From contig CAXXKX010000003.1 of assembly GCA_963676655.2 (NCBI GenBank), forward strand, positions 3,596,001 through 3,660,000: a DNA stretch of 64,000 nt, written 5' to 3'. The notes under the pieces are model-generated. The model made no database searches. It was given only the letters and a program-made list of their open reading frames with translations, and was not told where the DNA came from. Below are positions 6,866 through 15,956 of the stretch, piece by piece. This DNA comes from G963676655 sp963676655 (lineage in GTDB: Bacteria > Verrucomicrobiota > Lentisphaeria > Victivallales > Victivallaceae). Position numbers and translations under genes: made by a program. Every line of letters starts with the position of its first letter. Within the stretch, counting starts at the first letter, position 1.

Positions 6866-9511
6866 ATGATTGAGATTTTAAACAAATTCAAACTGAAACA
6901 CAGTGATCCGACGGTTCGTTTAGAAGCAGTTAAAGCGCTTCCTGAAAACTCTCCGGAATTCTTTGAAATGGCAAGCAATGACAACGATGAAAATGTCAGA
7001 GCGGAAGCCACCGCCGGGGTGACGGATGTTGCTCAGTTGGAACAATTGTTGAAAAAAGAGAAATCTGAACGCATAATCAAATATTTGAATCGGAAACTCG
7101 ATCGCATATATATTAATCAACTTGAAGAATGCCGCGACCCGGAAGAGGCATTGCAGATTGCCGCAAAGATCTCTGACGATCAGGACCATCTGGCGGCCGC
7201 CGCCGGTAGTGCAGCGGATATTTCCGCGGCTCTGGCTATAGCCAAAAGAGTCACTGATCCGAAGGCAAAATTGAAAATATTCAGACACTCGCAAAGCAGA
7301 CAGCTTTGTGATGAGTTGCTCCTGGAAATTAACGATCTTAAAATGCTCGACAAAATAGCTGCTTCCGCCGCCATAATAACGGTAAAACACGATGCCGCGC
7401 AAAGAATCAAAGAATTGACTCCGCCGGAACCGGAGCCGGAAGACGAAACTCCGACCGAAGATTCGCCTTATCAAAAAGAGATGAACCTGCGACATGAACT
7501 GGCCGAAGCGATGGAAGATGCCGTTAAAAACGTCGCCAATATCACTTCGGATAAATTTAACAGCCTGCTTCATAAATGGAGTAATTTGCCGCTGCCCGCT
7601 GATGGCATGGCAGAGCTTCTGGAACGCCGTTTTCATGATGCAAAATCAATTTGTCGAGATGAAATGGATAAAATCCGTCAACAAGCGCAAAAACTGGCCC
7701 AAAATAAAGATAAGCTGGAGGCATTCTGCAAAGAAGCGGAGGAACTGGTGTTTTCTGCTGAGAGCAGAAAACATATCAGTGAAAAAATCGATAAATTGAA
7801 AGAGGGCTGGCAGAAGACAACATCCGGCTTGACAGATATTGAACATTTGAATGATCGTTTTGCGATGAAAATATCTGATCTGGAAACCAAAATGCTCGAT
7901 TACGAAGAGCAGATTAAAATCGCCCGGACGACCATAAGCGAAAGTTGCGAACAACTGGAAAAATTAGTAGATGAACACACTCCAGAGCAAGTAAAGGATC
8001 AAGTAAAAGAGATTCGCGACAAAGCCAGGGACGCGGCAAAGTTGCTGAAAGAAGCCAGGGCCATGCCAAGAAAACTGGCGGATCGCTTTCAACGCGCCGA
8101 GAAACAATTTCGCGGACAATTGTATCAGGAATATCAGGCCAGGGACTTTGGCCGTTGGGAACATTATACCCTGAAATTAGATATCTGCAAGGAAATGGAA
8201 AAATTGCTTGAGTCAGACAATTTTAGAAAAATAGGTAAGAAGTTGTCAGGGTTCCGGCGTAAATGGTACGAACTCGGAGCAGTTCCTCAGGAAAAGGCCA
8301 AAGAATTGCAAGCCCGATTCGATGAGCTGTATAAGACATTGCGCGGGCGTTGTGATGAATTTTTCGCCAAGTATCGCGAACAGCAGAAGCTAAGTATAGA
8401 ATCAAAAAAATCGTTGTGTGAAAAGGCTGAAACATTACAACATTCAGAAGATTGGAACCTGGCCGCTGACGCCTTCAAAGAACTTCAGCGTTTGTGGAAA
8501 GAACATGTTCCCGCACCAAGAGAAATTGAACAGGAACTTTATCAGCGTTTCCGCCAGGCTTGCGACACCTTTTTCAACCATCGCAAGGCTCATTATGGCG
8601 AATTGAAGAAAATTCGTTCAAATGTGATCAGCGAAAAATCAAGTATCTGTGAAGAAGCCGAAAAACTGGGTGAAAATGGCACGGCGGAAGACGTGAATAT
8701 TGCCAAGAGATTGCGTCGGCAGTGGCGAGACGCGGGCCGGGCCGGTAAAGCCGACGCAGCGCTAAGCGATCGCTTTAACAAAGCGTTGGACAAATTTTAT
8801 GAGCGAATCAATGAGTCCCGAACAGAAACCCTTGGGCAGCGACAGGCTATTTGTGATAGTCTGCAGAAACTTGTTAGTGAACAAATGACCGCTGAATCTG
8901 CAGATAAGTTCCGCGATCTCAACGGTCAATGGCGGGAATTGCCGATCGTTCCCGGCAACGATGCGATTAAGATTGAAAAACAGTACGCCGAATTATCTGA
9001 AGCCTATCTGAAAGCAATGGAAAGTTTCGAAGCTCAGCTTTATCTTGACGAGTTGCTGGAACTTGAAAAATTTGAAAAGGCCCTGTCTGAAATCGAGGGA
9101 ACTGTTCCGGATGATATCTGTGATGTGGACAAACTGCCGAAAGGCTCACAGAAAACGGTGGCAAAATTCCTGCAGAATGCTCAAGCGGAAGGCATTAGTG
9201 AAAAATTAAACAAAAAATTAACGCTTAATCTGGAGAAACGCCAGGAAACTTGTATCGCGTTGGAAAAACTTGCCGGATTGGTTGAGCCGGAAACTCCTGT
9301 ATCCCTGGCGGAAGAACTCGAAGCGGCCATTCTCGGCAATTCGCTGGCGCCAAAAGCTGAAACCATTGATCCGGTTAAAGAATTTAAAAGTTTGCGCAGG
9401 GACTGGGATTCTCAATCTCCGGCAGGATATAATGAAGCCAGTCCGGAACTATATCAGCGCTATACGTCGGCCTGCAAATCAATGATCAAGCAGATTGAAG
9501 GAGCGGAATAA
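6866..9511 (+). CDS. DUF349-repeat coiled-coil protein
   Basis: This 881-residue protein starts with about 180 residues of short helical repeats that resemble HEAT-like units (HSDPTVRLEAVKALPENSPE, then NDENVRAEATAGVTD). The rest is highly charged, mostly coiled coil, with several DUF349 units recognisable by W-x-x-x-x-x-P and FxxxxxxFFxxR patterns (FRRKWYELGAVPQEKAKELQ, ELQRLWKEHVPAPREIEQEL, FFNHRKAHYGELKK, LRRQWRDAGRAGKADAALS). There is no signal peptide or membrane segment, so it should be cytoplasmic. DUF349 proteins are widespread but their role is not established. It is monocistronic and converges on the methyltransferase gene through a shared hairpin. Confidence 0.8.
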   Translation: MIEILNKFKLKHSDPTVRLEAVKALPENSPEFFEMASNDNDENVRAEATAGVTDVAQLEQLLKKEKSERIIKYLNRKLDRIYINQLEECRDPEEALQIAAKISDDQDHLAAAAGSAADISAALAIAKRVTDPKAKLKIFRHSQSRQLCDELLLEINDLKMLDKIAASAAIITVKHDAAQRIKELTPPEPEPEDETPTEDSPYQKEMNLRHELAEAMEDAVKNVANITSDKFNSLLHKWSNLPLPADGMAELLERRFHDAKSICRDEMDKIRQQAQKLAQNKDKLEAFCKEAEELVFSAESRKHISEKIDKLKEGWQKTTSGLTDIEHLNDRFAMKISDLETKMLDYEEQIKIARTTISESCEQLEKLVDEHTPEQVKDQVKEIRDKARDAAKLLKEARAMPRKLADRFQRAEKQFRGQLYQEYQARDFGRWEHYTLKLDICKEMEKLLESDNFRKIGKKLSGFRRKWYELGAVPQEKAKELQARFDELYKTLRGRCDEFFAKYREQQKLSIESKKSLCEKAETLQHSEDWNLAADAFKELQRLWKEHVPAPREIEQELYQRFRQACDTFFNHRKAHYGELKKIRSNVISEKSSICEEAEKLGENGTAEDVNIAKRLRRQWRDAGRAGKADAALSDRFNKALDKFYERINESRTETLGQRQAICDSLQKLVSEQMTAESADKFRDLNGQWRELPIVPGNDAIKIEKQYAELSEAYLKAMESFEAQLYLDELLELEKFEKALSEIEGTVPDDICDVDKLPKGSQKTVAKFLQNAQAEGISEKLNKKLTLNLEKRQETCIALEKLAGLVEPETPVSLAEELEAAILGNSLAPKAETIDPVKEFKSLRRDWDSQSPAGYNEASPELYQRYTSACKSMIKQIEGAE

Positions 9512-9552
9512 ACTCTTATTGTTTTTCGACAATAAAGATAAGAGTGTTTCCG
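9512..9552. terminator. bidirectional hairpin between convergent genes
   Basis: The gap holds nested inverted repeats: TTATTGT-ttttcg-ACAATAA inside an outer CTCTTAT/ATAAGAG pair, with T-rich sequence. It lies across the stop of the minus-strand methyltransferase and directly after the DUF349 stop, and could end both transcripts. Confidence 0.5.
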
Positions 9553-10232
9553 CCCATAATAACTTCCTGCCTCAACGACAGATCGGTTTGATGCTTTTCC
9601 CGTTTTTTCTTTGAAGTAAATGCGGCAATAATCCGAAGCAGCAAAACAAACGGATAAAACAAAAACTGTTTTTTCTTCTTTTTGTCATTGAGAATTTCCG
9701 CTATTTTCAAATCATTGATTTCAAACATCAGGTTAAGCAGGGTAATGGTCAGGGGCGAGTTATGAAAGTTGTAAAGATTCCGGCCGTCTTTCTCATAGTG
9801 TTCCTTTGTTTTGGGCTTGGTCAAGTAGCCGGTCATCAGGAACCTGAATCTTTTTTCGATATTTGAGTAGTTGGGAATACTGAATATTCCAGTTCCGCCG
9901 GATTTAAGCACCCGGGAGAATTCTTTGACCGCGGCGTACGGATCGGTCATGTGCTCTATGCCGTCAACACAGCAAACATAATCAAACGATTCATCAGGAG
10001 CTTCAATCCGCTTGTTCAAATCCGTATAGATACATTTCAGATCATCCACCGCAAAAATTTCCGGTTCAATTTCGCCGCAGGTAACCTGAAATCCCATTTC
10101 ATGGAGCTTCTGTGACAAATTGCCATATCCGGCCGGAGCGTCTAATATCGTTCCGCGCGGTTTGTCTTTCAACCACTCGACAATCGCCTCATGAATTCCA
10201 CTGCGAGATTTTGCCTTAACAACTTTTTCCAT
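9516..10232 (-). CDS. class I SAM-dependent methyltransferase
   Basis: The SAM-binding motif I is seen as TILDAPAGYGNLSQKL at about residues 29-44, with an acidic residue ending strand 2 (CGEIEPEI) and a motif IV-like segment DESFDYVCCVDGIEHMTDP. VLKSGGTGIFSIPNYSNIEKR is the post-motif characteristic of UbiE/COQ5- and glycan-type methyltransferases. The C-terminal KKKKKQFLFYPFVLLLRIIAAF may lie on the membrane. The acceptor is unknown; O-antigen or lipid substrates are plausible from the membrane-seeking end. The start ATG has AGGGC upstream. Family is certain, substrate not. Confidence 0.8.
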   Translation of the reverse strand: MEKVVKAKSRSGIHEAIVEWLKDKPRGTILDAPAGYGNLSQKLHEMGFQVTCGEIEPEIFAVDDLKCIYTDLNKRIEAPDESFDYVCCVDGIEHMTDPYAAVKEFSRVLKSGGTGIFSIPNYSNIEKRFRFLMTGYLTKPKTKEHYEKDGRNLYNFHNSPLTITLLNLMFEINDLKIAEILNDKKKKKQFLFYPFVLLLRIIAAFTSKKKREKHQTDLSLRQEVIMGGNTLIFIVEKQ

Positions 10233-10297
10233 ATTGCCCTATATATCCTAGTGTGTTTTTATTATACAAAAACGGCAACCGGGTTTGTGCAAATCAG

Positions 10298-10633
10298 TTA
10301 TTCAGTTGATTTAACAAGATCAACCGCAACTTCCACACAACATGAGCAGGACAGTTTATTCAACTTCCTTATCGCTCTGCATTTTTCCGAGCCGGCAGCT
10401 TTGGTAAATTCATTTACCAGCTCCATATGCTCTGATTCATGCACTAACTCAAGAGCGCTATACAACGCGCCGCAAACACCCTCCGGAGCCCTGCCGCCAC
10501 CAAACGCCTTGAACGCAGGAATTAATCCGGCCTTGGAAGGATGCCTGTCTTCCATTATCTTGATTACCGCCTGGGCGCAGTTATAACTTTCAGGTCCGTT
10601 AAAAAACCTATCCACCGCTTTTTTTGTCGTCAT
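10298..10633 (-). CDS. C_GCAxxG_C_C family protein
   Basis: The family name is written in its cysteines: YNCAQAV near residue 19, a GGGRAPEGVCGAL block in the middle, and KCRAIRKLNKLSCSCCVEVAVD at the end. This Cys pattern belongs to a redox- or metal-linked family common in anaerobes, often beside radical SAM or metal-handling genes. The second block here reads GGGRAPEGVCGA, close to the consensus. Size (111 aa) is slightly below the usual 130-150. No operon partner is obvious: the methyltransferase follows after 65 bases on the same strand. Biochemical role unknown. Confidence 0.8.
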   Translation of the reverse strand: MTTKKAVDRFFNGPESYNCAQAVIKIMEDRHPSKAGLIPAFKAFGGGRAPEGVCGALYSALELVHESEHMELVNEFTKAAGSEKCRAIRKLNKLSCSCCVEVAVDLVKSTE

Positions 10634-10681
10634 TATTTTTATCCGTAACGAATTCTGAGAAAATGATAATATACTATCTTT

Positions 10682-11500
10682 TCAATACATTTCCAGTTTG
10701 TTAACTTTGGGTTTTAATTTTTTCAAACTACTTTTGAACATCAGCAATAACGCATCTTTGGAATTACTGAGTTTTTCCCTAATTCTGACCGCTTGTTCAA
10801 TCAGTTCAATCGCCCGGGCCGTTTGACCAGAACGAATATAGCAGGCTGCACAAATATAATACACCATTGCCGCGTCCGGAGTCTCCGGATCCTTTAACCG
10901 CTTACAAATTTCCAGAGCCTGTTTGCACGCTGCCTCCGCTTTTTCGCCTTCGTCAAGCAAAGCATAGGCCCGGGAGATATCTGCATAAGCCTGAGCTACC
11001 TTAATATTGTTCTCCCCGAAATGCGATTTCAGAATGCGTAATGCTTCCTGATAAGCATCCAATCCTTTATTTATCTTAACCCGGCGGCGGCGCAGGTAAG
11101 CATATCCCATATTACTCCATGCACGTGCAGTCTCCAAACTGTCCGGCCCTTTGATCTTGACATAAATATCTTTACATTTTTCCATATACCAGCTTGCTTC
11201 GACAACCCGGTTGCGCACCCCGGATAAAATACCAAGATTGTGAAAGCAGGCGGCTGAATAAAGATTATACTCCCCAAGGCGCTGATTGAAAATAAGCAGC
11301 GCCTTTTTGAATAAATTATCCGCCTTCTCATAATCTTTTTTATTCCTGAACTCTATTGCGGCTTTCATTAGTTTTTTCGCATCTTCAACCGTTCCGGAAT
11401 GTTCCGCCGTTTCCAGACTGGTCAATTCCTTGATGACCGGATCTTCAGCCGCCATCATCAGACATGTAAATAGAAAGAAGAATATGAATAAGAATTTCAT
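10682..11500 (-). CDS. secreted tetratricopeptide-repeat protein
   Basis: The first 18 residues (MKFLFIFFFLFTCLMMAA) form a signal peptide. Residues ~45-255 contain about five TPR-type helical pairs, seen in DYEKADNLFKKALLIF, LGEYNLYSAACFHNLGIL, SLETARAWSNMGYAYLRR and DAAMVYYICAACYIRSGQTARAIELIEQAVRI. The repeats resemble kinesin-light-chain-type TPRs. Such proteins act as scaffolds for protein contacts, presumably in the periplasm here. GGGAAAAAG precedes the ATG. It stands alone between the C_GCAxxG_C_C gene and an AraC regulator; partners are unknown. Confidence 0.8.
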   Translation of the reverse strand: MKFLFIFFFLFTCLMMAAEDPVIKELTSLETAEHSGTVEDAKKLMKAAIEFRNKKDYEKADNLFKKALLIFNQRLGEYNLYSAACFHNLGILSGVRNRVVEASWYMEKCKDIYVKIKGPDSLETARAWSNMGYAYLRRRRVKINKGLDAYQEALRILKSHFGENNIKVAQAYADISRAYALLDEGEKAEAACKQALEICKRLKDPETPDAAMVYYICAACYIRSGQTARAIELIEQAVRIREKLSNSKDALLLMFKSSLKKLKPKVNKLEMY

Positions 11501-11672
11501 TTTGACTTTTTCCCTGATTAGTTACGATATTTTGTCCTGGCTTTTTAAGCTGAACGGTCCATAAATTTATGCCCGTTTTGCCGGAAAACAAATTAATTAA
11601 GTGTGCTATCATATTTATTTATAACAGAATGCCACAGTACTCCAAAGTTATTGAAAAATAAGCATAAACCGC

Positions 11673-12455
11673 TTATGGGCCATTCCATTTGATATCGCGA
11701 TGATTTGAATTTATTGAGTACCTGAACTCCGCCGGAGTAACATTGTGGACTTTCTTGAATATTCTTGAAAAATAATTAGGGTCATGATATCCGCATCTTT
11801 CCCCTACCTCGCTGATAAACAAATACTGATTTCGCAACATTTGCCGTGCAATCAGCATTCGTTCTTTCTGAACATATTTCATCGGGCTGACGTGGAACTC
11901 CTGCCGGAACAGTTTTTTCAGATAACTCACACTGATCCCTGCATTTCTCGCAATATCATCTTGACACAAATCCGGCCTTGCCAGATTTTCTTCGATATAG
12001 TTGACCGCATAATTAAGCTGAGGCATAATGTCAGACGCATTGTTCAATTTGTTCTCAAGCATCGACAAGCGACAGATAATCGAGTAAATCAAGCCGCGGC
12101 ACTGCGACATTAGCATGGCGTCATTGAGCTTGACCAACTGTCGCAGCCACGTCACTATAAGTTCATCCGAATCAATATCGATGAGTCTGCTGCTGCAATC
12201 GAAAATACCCGGTTTTACGCTGAAAACTGCGAATAAAGTCTCCGTGTACTCATGATTTTTTTGTGTATGGGGAGTGCCTGGTGCAATAACGACCAATTGA
12301 CCAGCCCGAACATCCAGAAGACTTTCGCTTGTATTTGAGGAACAGAAACCTCGACTTATATATATCATTTCAGCTCCCGCATGCTGATGCGACTGCACCT
12401 GCTGATCGCCGGCATAATGTCCCGCATGCCAGAAAACCGGTAATTCGTCATTCAT
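11673..12455 (-). CDS. AraC-family regulator with cupin sensor
   Basis: The N-terminus is a cupin sensor (FWHAGHYAGDQQVQSHQHAGAEMIYISRG; DVRAGQLVVIAPGTPH). The C-terminus carries both AraC helix-turn-helix units (QDDIARNAGISVSYLKKLFRQEFHVSPMKYVQ; ISEVGERCGYHDPNYFSRIFKKVHNVTPAEFR). The ATG at 12455 has GGAG seven bases upstream and is preferred to a TTG at 12470. It is divergent from nucleoside hydrolase and ribokinase, and a perfect 21-bp palindrome lies between, so it most likely controls nucleoside or ribose use. The ligand could be ribose or a nucleoside; this is inference from context. Confidence 0.85.
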   Translation of the reverse strand: MNDELPVFWHAGHYAGDQQVQSHQHAGAEMIYISRGFCSSNTSESLLDVRAGQLVVIAPGTPHTQKNHEYTETLFAVFSVKPGIFDCSSRLIDIDSDELIVTWLRQLVKLNDAMLMSQCRGLIYSIICRLSMLENKLNNASDIMPQLNYAVNYIEENLARPDLCQDDIARNAGISVSYLKKLFRQEFHVSPMKYVQKERMLIARQMLRNQYLFISEVGERCGYHDPNYFSRIFKKVHNVTPAEFRYSINSNHRDIKWNGP

Positions 12456-12505
12456 ACGATACTCCTGCAATTATCTTTTTATGCTATAATATTGCCTGTA
12501 TATTC

Positions 12506-12526
12506 TATTTTCAAGCATTGAAAATA
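12506..12526. promoter_or_regulatory. perfect palindrome, candidate operator
   Basis: Two 9-base arms, TATTTTCAA and TTGAAAATA, flank GCA. The dyad lies in the 123-base gap between the AraC gene and the nucleoside hydrolase gene, so it can serve either promoter. AraC proteins usually bind direct repeats, so a different regulator cannot be excluded. Confidence 0.5.
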
Positions 12527-12578
12527 TCTTTTTATCCATGTAATCTAAAATAAACACAAAAACTGAAAGGAAAATCAA

Positions 12579-13490
12579 ATGTTATCTGAGAACATAATGC
12601 AAGACCGATTGGTTGAATCTTCAGGCCGGGTTAATATGGTACTGGACACCGATACTTTTAATGAAATCGATGATCAGTTCGCGTTGACCCTGGCAGTCCT
12701 GTCACCGGAAAGCATCAACCTGAAAGCGGTTACCGCCGCGCCGTTCAGCAAACAAAAAACAACTCCCGATCCGGCAGTCGGAATGGAGTTGAGCTATGAT
12801 GAAATAATCCGGGTCCTTGCAAGACTCAATGCGATTAAAGACGACTTTGTATTCAAAGGCTCCACAACCTATTTGAAAAATAAGAATACTCCGGTTGAAA
12901 GCGCGGCCGCTCAAGCAATAATCCGCTGTGCTCACGAATCGGACGAACCGCTATATGTCACAGCCATCGGCGCAATCACCAACGTTGCATCCGCTCTGAT
13001 CATGGATCCTGACATTATTGAAAAAATAGTCGTTGTCTGGTTGGGAGGACAACCCTATTATTGGCCTACTGCCAGAGAATATAATTTGGGACATGACGTG
13101 ATGGCGGCGCAGCATGTCTTTGACTGCGGTGTTCCAGTTGTCCATGTACCATGTAAGAATGTGGCCGAACATGTAAAAACCACGGCTTGGGAACTGGAAA
13201 AATACGTTAAAGGCCGGGGAGCGGTAGGTGATTTTCTGTTTAAAAGATTCTGCGAATATTCGGATAACCTCTTTGGGTGGAGTAAAGAAATTTGGGATAT
13301 GGCCCCGATCGCCTGGCTGATTAACCCGGAATGGGTGCCATCACAGATTATGCCATCTCCAATCCTGACCGATGATATGACCTGGGAAACGAATTCAGGC
13401 AGACATCTTTGCCGCTGTGCTACTGATGTGCGACGTGATCCGGTCTTTCGTGACTTTTTTACTAAGCTTGAAAAATTTTGTAATGACTGA
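12579..13490 (+). CDS. inosine/uridine-preferring nucleoside hydrolase family
   Basis: The calcium-binding aspartate cluster DTDTFNEIDD at residues 23-32 is the hallmark of nucleoside N-ribohydrolases, which split ribonucleosides into base and ribose. Other family blocks are YVTAIGAITNVASALI and EYNLGHDVMAAQHVFDCGVPVVHVP. Length (303 aa) fits. The active-site His in the C-terminal part is not clearly placed by eye. AAAGGAAAA precedes the ATG. Ribokinase follows after 18 bases, so ribose released here would be phosphorylated at once. The substrate base is unknown, and some family members have lost nucleoside activity. Confidence 0.85.
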   Translation: MLSENIMQDRLVESSGRVNMVLDTDTFNEIDDQFALTLAVLSPESINLKAVTAAPFSKQKTTPDPAVGMELSYDEIIRVLARLNAIKDDFVFKGSTTYLKNKNTPVESAAAQAIIRCAHESDEPLYVTAIGAITNVASALIMDPDIIEKIVVVWLGGQPYYWPTAREYNLGHDVMAAQHVFDCGVPVVHVPCKNVAEHVKTTAWELEKYVKGRGAVGDFLFKRFCEYSDNLFGWSKEIWDMAPIAWLINPEWVPSQIMPSPILTDDMTWETNSGRHLCRCATDVRRDPVFRDFFTKLEKFCND

Positions 13491-13508
13491 TAAGCGGAGG
13501 AAACGATA

Positions 13509-14393
13509 ATGGCTAAAATTATTTGCTTCGGTTCACTGAATATCGATAAAGTATACCAAGTTCCGCATATTGTCAAACCTGGTGAAACGTTGTCAGGAAC
13601 AGCTTTCGATGTCCACTGCGGCGGCAAAGGAGGGAATCAGTCTGTAGCCTTGGCTCGAGCCGGAGCTGAAACTTGGCATGCCGGATGCGTCGGGCCTGAT
13701 GGAATGATGCTGATTGAGAATCTGAAACAAAGCAGCATCAATACCGACTTCGTTGAAACGGTGGAAGAACCAACCGGACACGCAATTATACAGGTTGATG
13801 CAACCGGGCAAAACTCGATCATCCTGTTTCCCGGTGCCAATCATGCGGTTACGCCGGAACAGATCGACGCAGTCATCGCAAAAACGTCGCCAGGCGATTT
13901 CATCTTGCTCCAGAATGAAATTAATCTGGTGCCGATGATTATTGAAAAAGCCGCGACCGCTGGTTTAGTTACATGTCTCAATTTCGCGCCTTTCGATCCT
14001 GTTGCGGCAAAAGAAATCCAACTCGACAAAGTTAATATTTTAATCGTCAATGAACATGAGGGAGCCGGATTGGCTGGAGTTGAGGGTTACGAGGAGATTA
14101 TCAACATACTTCTGGAAAAATATCCTGAGATAACAATAGTTTTGACACTTGGAAAAGAAGGAGTCATTTGCGGATACGGCAAGGAACGTTTGTATTGTGC
14201 TGCAAAAAAAGTTGAAAATGTTGTTGACACAACTGCTGCCGGTGATACGTTCACAGGATTTTTTCTTGAAGCCAGAGCAAAAGGTATCGGATTGGAACAA
14301 TGTATTGAAAGAGGTTGTAAAGCCGCGGCCATTACCGTCTCTCGTCCGGGAGCAGCCGCGTCAATTCCATATAGCAATGAAGTTGACATCTGA
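13509..14393 (+). CDS. rbsK: ribokinase (PfkB family)
   Basis: PfkB signature 1 is present as GGKGGNQSVALARAG (from residue 38) and signature 2 as DTTAAGDTFTGFF, with the catalytic Asp at 246. GSLNIDKVYQVPHIVKPGET at the start and the 294-residue length are typical of ribokinase, which makes ribose 5-phosphate. AGCGGAGGAAACGATA precedes the ATG. It lies 18 bases after the nucleoside hydrolase gene, forming a two-step ribonucleoside catabolic operon. Another PfkB sugar kinase (for example for deoxyribose) is possible, but the ribokinase N-terminus and context favour ribose. Confidence 0.85.
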   Translation: MAKIICFGSLNIDKVYQVPHIVKPGETLSGTAFDVHCGGKGGNQSVALARAGAETWHAGCVGPDGMMLIENLKQSSINTDFVETVEEPTGHAIIQVDATGQNSIILFPGANHAVTPEQIDAVIAKTSPGDFILLQNEINLVPMIIEKAATAGLVTCLNFAPFDPVAAKEIQLDKVNILIVNEHEGAGLAGVEGYEEIINILLEKYPEITIVLTLGKEGVICGYGKERLYCAAKKVENVVDTTAAGDTFTGFFLEARAKGIGLEQCIERGCKAAAITVSRPGAAASIPYSNEVDI

Positions 14394-14531
14394 AAAACAA
14401 ATCCAAACTTCCTGATAACATATTTATTTGCAATGTTCTATAAAAATTATATAATCAAATCGTCCAATTATTTGATAAATCAGATTTCAGCATATATATT
14501 ATCTTCAAAACCAACCAATAGGAGGATTAAA

Positions 14532-15506
14532 ATGGATGCGCGAATGAAAGTTAAGGGTGAAGGCTGCTATTACCATCTTTATAATCGAATCGGCTGCATC
14601 ACAGGTGAACATCCGTTCTCAGATGCGGATAAGGAGTATGGTTTCACGTTGCTGAGATATCTTTGCGATTACTTTCTGATCGAGGTTATTTCGGCCGCCT
14701 GGATGGGCAACCATTTTCATCTGGTGGTTTACGCTCCAGGACCGGATGAACTGCCGTCGCTTGAGGTCATTGTTAAACGACACAACGCCTATTATAAATC
14801 AATGAAAAAAATCTTTAAATTCGGACCGCGAACCCCAGTCATCAGTCTTGAAAACCAAGCGCAATGCCAGGAAATTGGCCTTAAAATGATCGATATCAGC
14901 CGCTTCATGTCGGCCTACCAACGCCAATTTACCTGCGTCTACAACGAAACCCGCGACCGGACCGGACAACTCTGGGGCGGACGGTTCAAAAGCGTGATCC
15001 TCGAGCGCATAAACGCCTTGGCTGCCTGCATCACTTACGTCGAACTTAACCCGGTCCGGGCTGGCCTGAAAAACGATCCGGCGGATTATAATTTCACCAC
15101 ATGGGGACGCTATTGCAGAAGCGGAAAACACATGTTCTATAAGAATTTCGTCAAACATATGAAGCCCAATATCACTACCGGCGACACCTCGCAATGGACT
15201 GATTCCGAACTGTTTGCGTTCTTCCGGGGCGAACTGGCGCGAATTATCACGGCAGAAACCGGCGCATCGAGCGAAGAAATATATGCCGCCCGCGACAAAG
15301 CTCGACAAAAAGAATCAATGAATGTACACTTCTTGAGGCGCACCAGACACTTTACTGAAGGGGCGATTTTAGGTTCAAAACTGTTTATCCGCCAAATCGG
15401 AAGCCTATTTGATGATCCAACTCGAATACAGAAAAAACATCTTTCCAGAGGCACCAGTCCTTCCGGGATATTGTATTGTTTTCGTGTGCTTAAAAAAACT
15501 TTTTAA
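14532..15506 (+). CDS. REP-associated tyrosine transposase (RAYT, Y1_Tnp/IS200-like)
   Basis: The HUH-type signature HFHLVV (His-61 and His-63) follows AWMGN. FMSAYQRQFTCVYNETRDRTGQLWGGRFKS supplies the candidate catalytic Tyr-129 and the RAYT-typical GxLWxGRFKS, and YVELNPVRAGL is a common block. RAYTs are single-copy domesticated relatives of IS200/IS605 that act on REP hairpins. The frame is open back to 14433, but AGGAGGATTAAA directly precedes the ATG at 14532 (324 aa). I found only a weak 7-bp dyad upstream (14454-14476) and no convincing REP pair at its flanks. No terminal repeats were seen, so a complete insertion sequence is not claimed. Confidence 0.85.
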   Translation: MDARMKVKGEGCYYHLYNRIGCITGEHPFSDADKEYGFTLLRYLCDYFLIEVISAAWMGNHFHLVVYAPGPDELPSLEVIVKRHNAYYKSMKKIFKFGPRTPVISLENQAQCQEIGLKMIDISRFMSAYQRQFTCVYNETRDRTGQLWGGRFKSVILERINALAACITYVELNPVRAGLKNDPADYNFTTWGRYCRSGKHMFYKNFVKHMKPNITTGDTSQWTDSELFAFFRGELARIITAETGASSEEIYAARDKARQKESMNVHFLRRTRHFTEGAILGSKLFIRQIGSLFDDPTRIQKKHLSRGTSPSGILYCFRVLKKTF

Positions 15507-15539
15507 GATTCCAATAAACAGGAACAACAAAAAACTTGT

Positions 15540-15956
15540 TCATTTTCGTTTTCGGATGAATTTGGCTTTTGCGCTAGCCATGATGACGTTATTTTGAAGC
15601 AATTCAGATGTCATGAAAAATAGATTTTTTGAATGTCTGGTAATATCAGCATAGATGACTACAGATCGGTCAACTGCAACCGGAAGCTTAAACCTGACCA
15701 GGATTTCCGCTGTATATGCCGCGATGCCATGGGCAAAAAGACAATTAACCATTGTTGCATCCATCAGTGATGTAACAATCCCGCCGTGAAGAATATTATT
15801 GTATCCCTGCAAATTTTGGAGGTTGGCGACATATGCCGCCACGCCTCCATTCTCTTTGATTTCAAAACTCAGGTCTAAACCATTTTTGCCGCAGATAAAG
15901 CAGGAAGAATGATTGAAACGCTGATTTGAATTAAGTTGTTCAATGGTCGCAGACAT
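15540..15956 (-). CDS. PaaI-type hotdog-fold thioesterase
   Basis: HGGIVTSLMDATMVNCLFAHG is the PaaI/acyl-CoA thioesterase block in which a catalytic Asp sits in the long helix, and YTAEILVRFKLPVAVDRSVVIYADI is the following beta strand region. The size (138 aa) fits a single hotdog domain that acts as a multimer. Two Cys pairs near the start (SSCFICGKNG) look like a small zinc knuckle, which some family members carry. The ATG at 15956 overlaps the end of the Mrp-fusion gene by 17 bases; a TTG at 15971 is less likely. Substrate unknown. It is the last gene of the minus arm of the ORP-like locus. Confidence 0.75.
   Translation of the reverse strand: MSATIEQLNSNQRFNHSSCFICGKNGLDLSFEIKENGGVAAYVANLQNLQGYNNILHGGIVTSLMDATMVNCLFAHGIAAYTAEILVRFKLPVAVDRSVVIYADITRHSKNLFFMTSELLQNNVIMASAKAKFIRKRK

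Noticed and set aside
6920..7636. 238-codon open frame on the minus strand
   Set aside because: It is a shadow of the DUF349 gene; the coiled-coil codon pattern on the plus strand opens the opposite frame.
14454..14476. ATCAAAT/ATTTGAT dyad upstream of the RAYT as a REP element
   Set aside because: The arms are AT-rich, seven bases long and without the usual guide tetranucleotide, so chance is enough to explain it.
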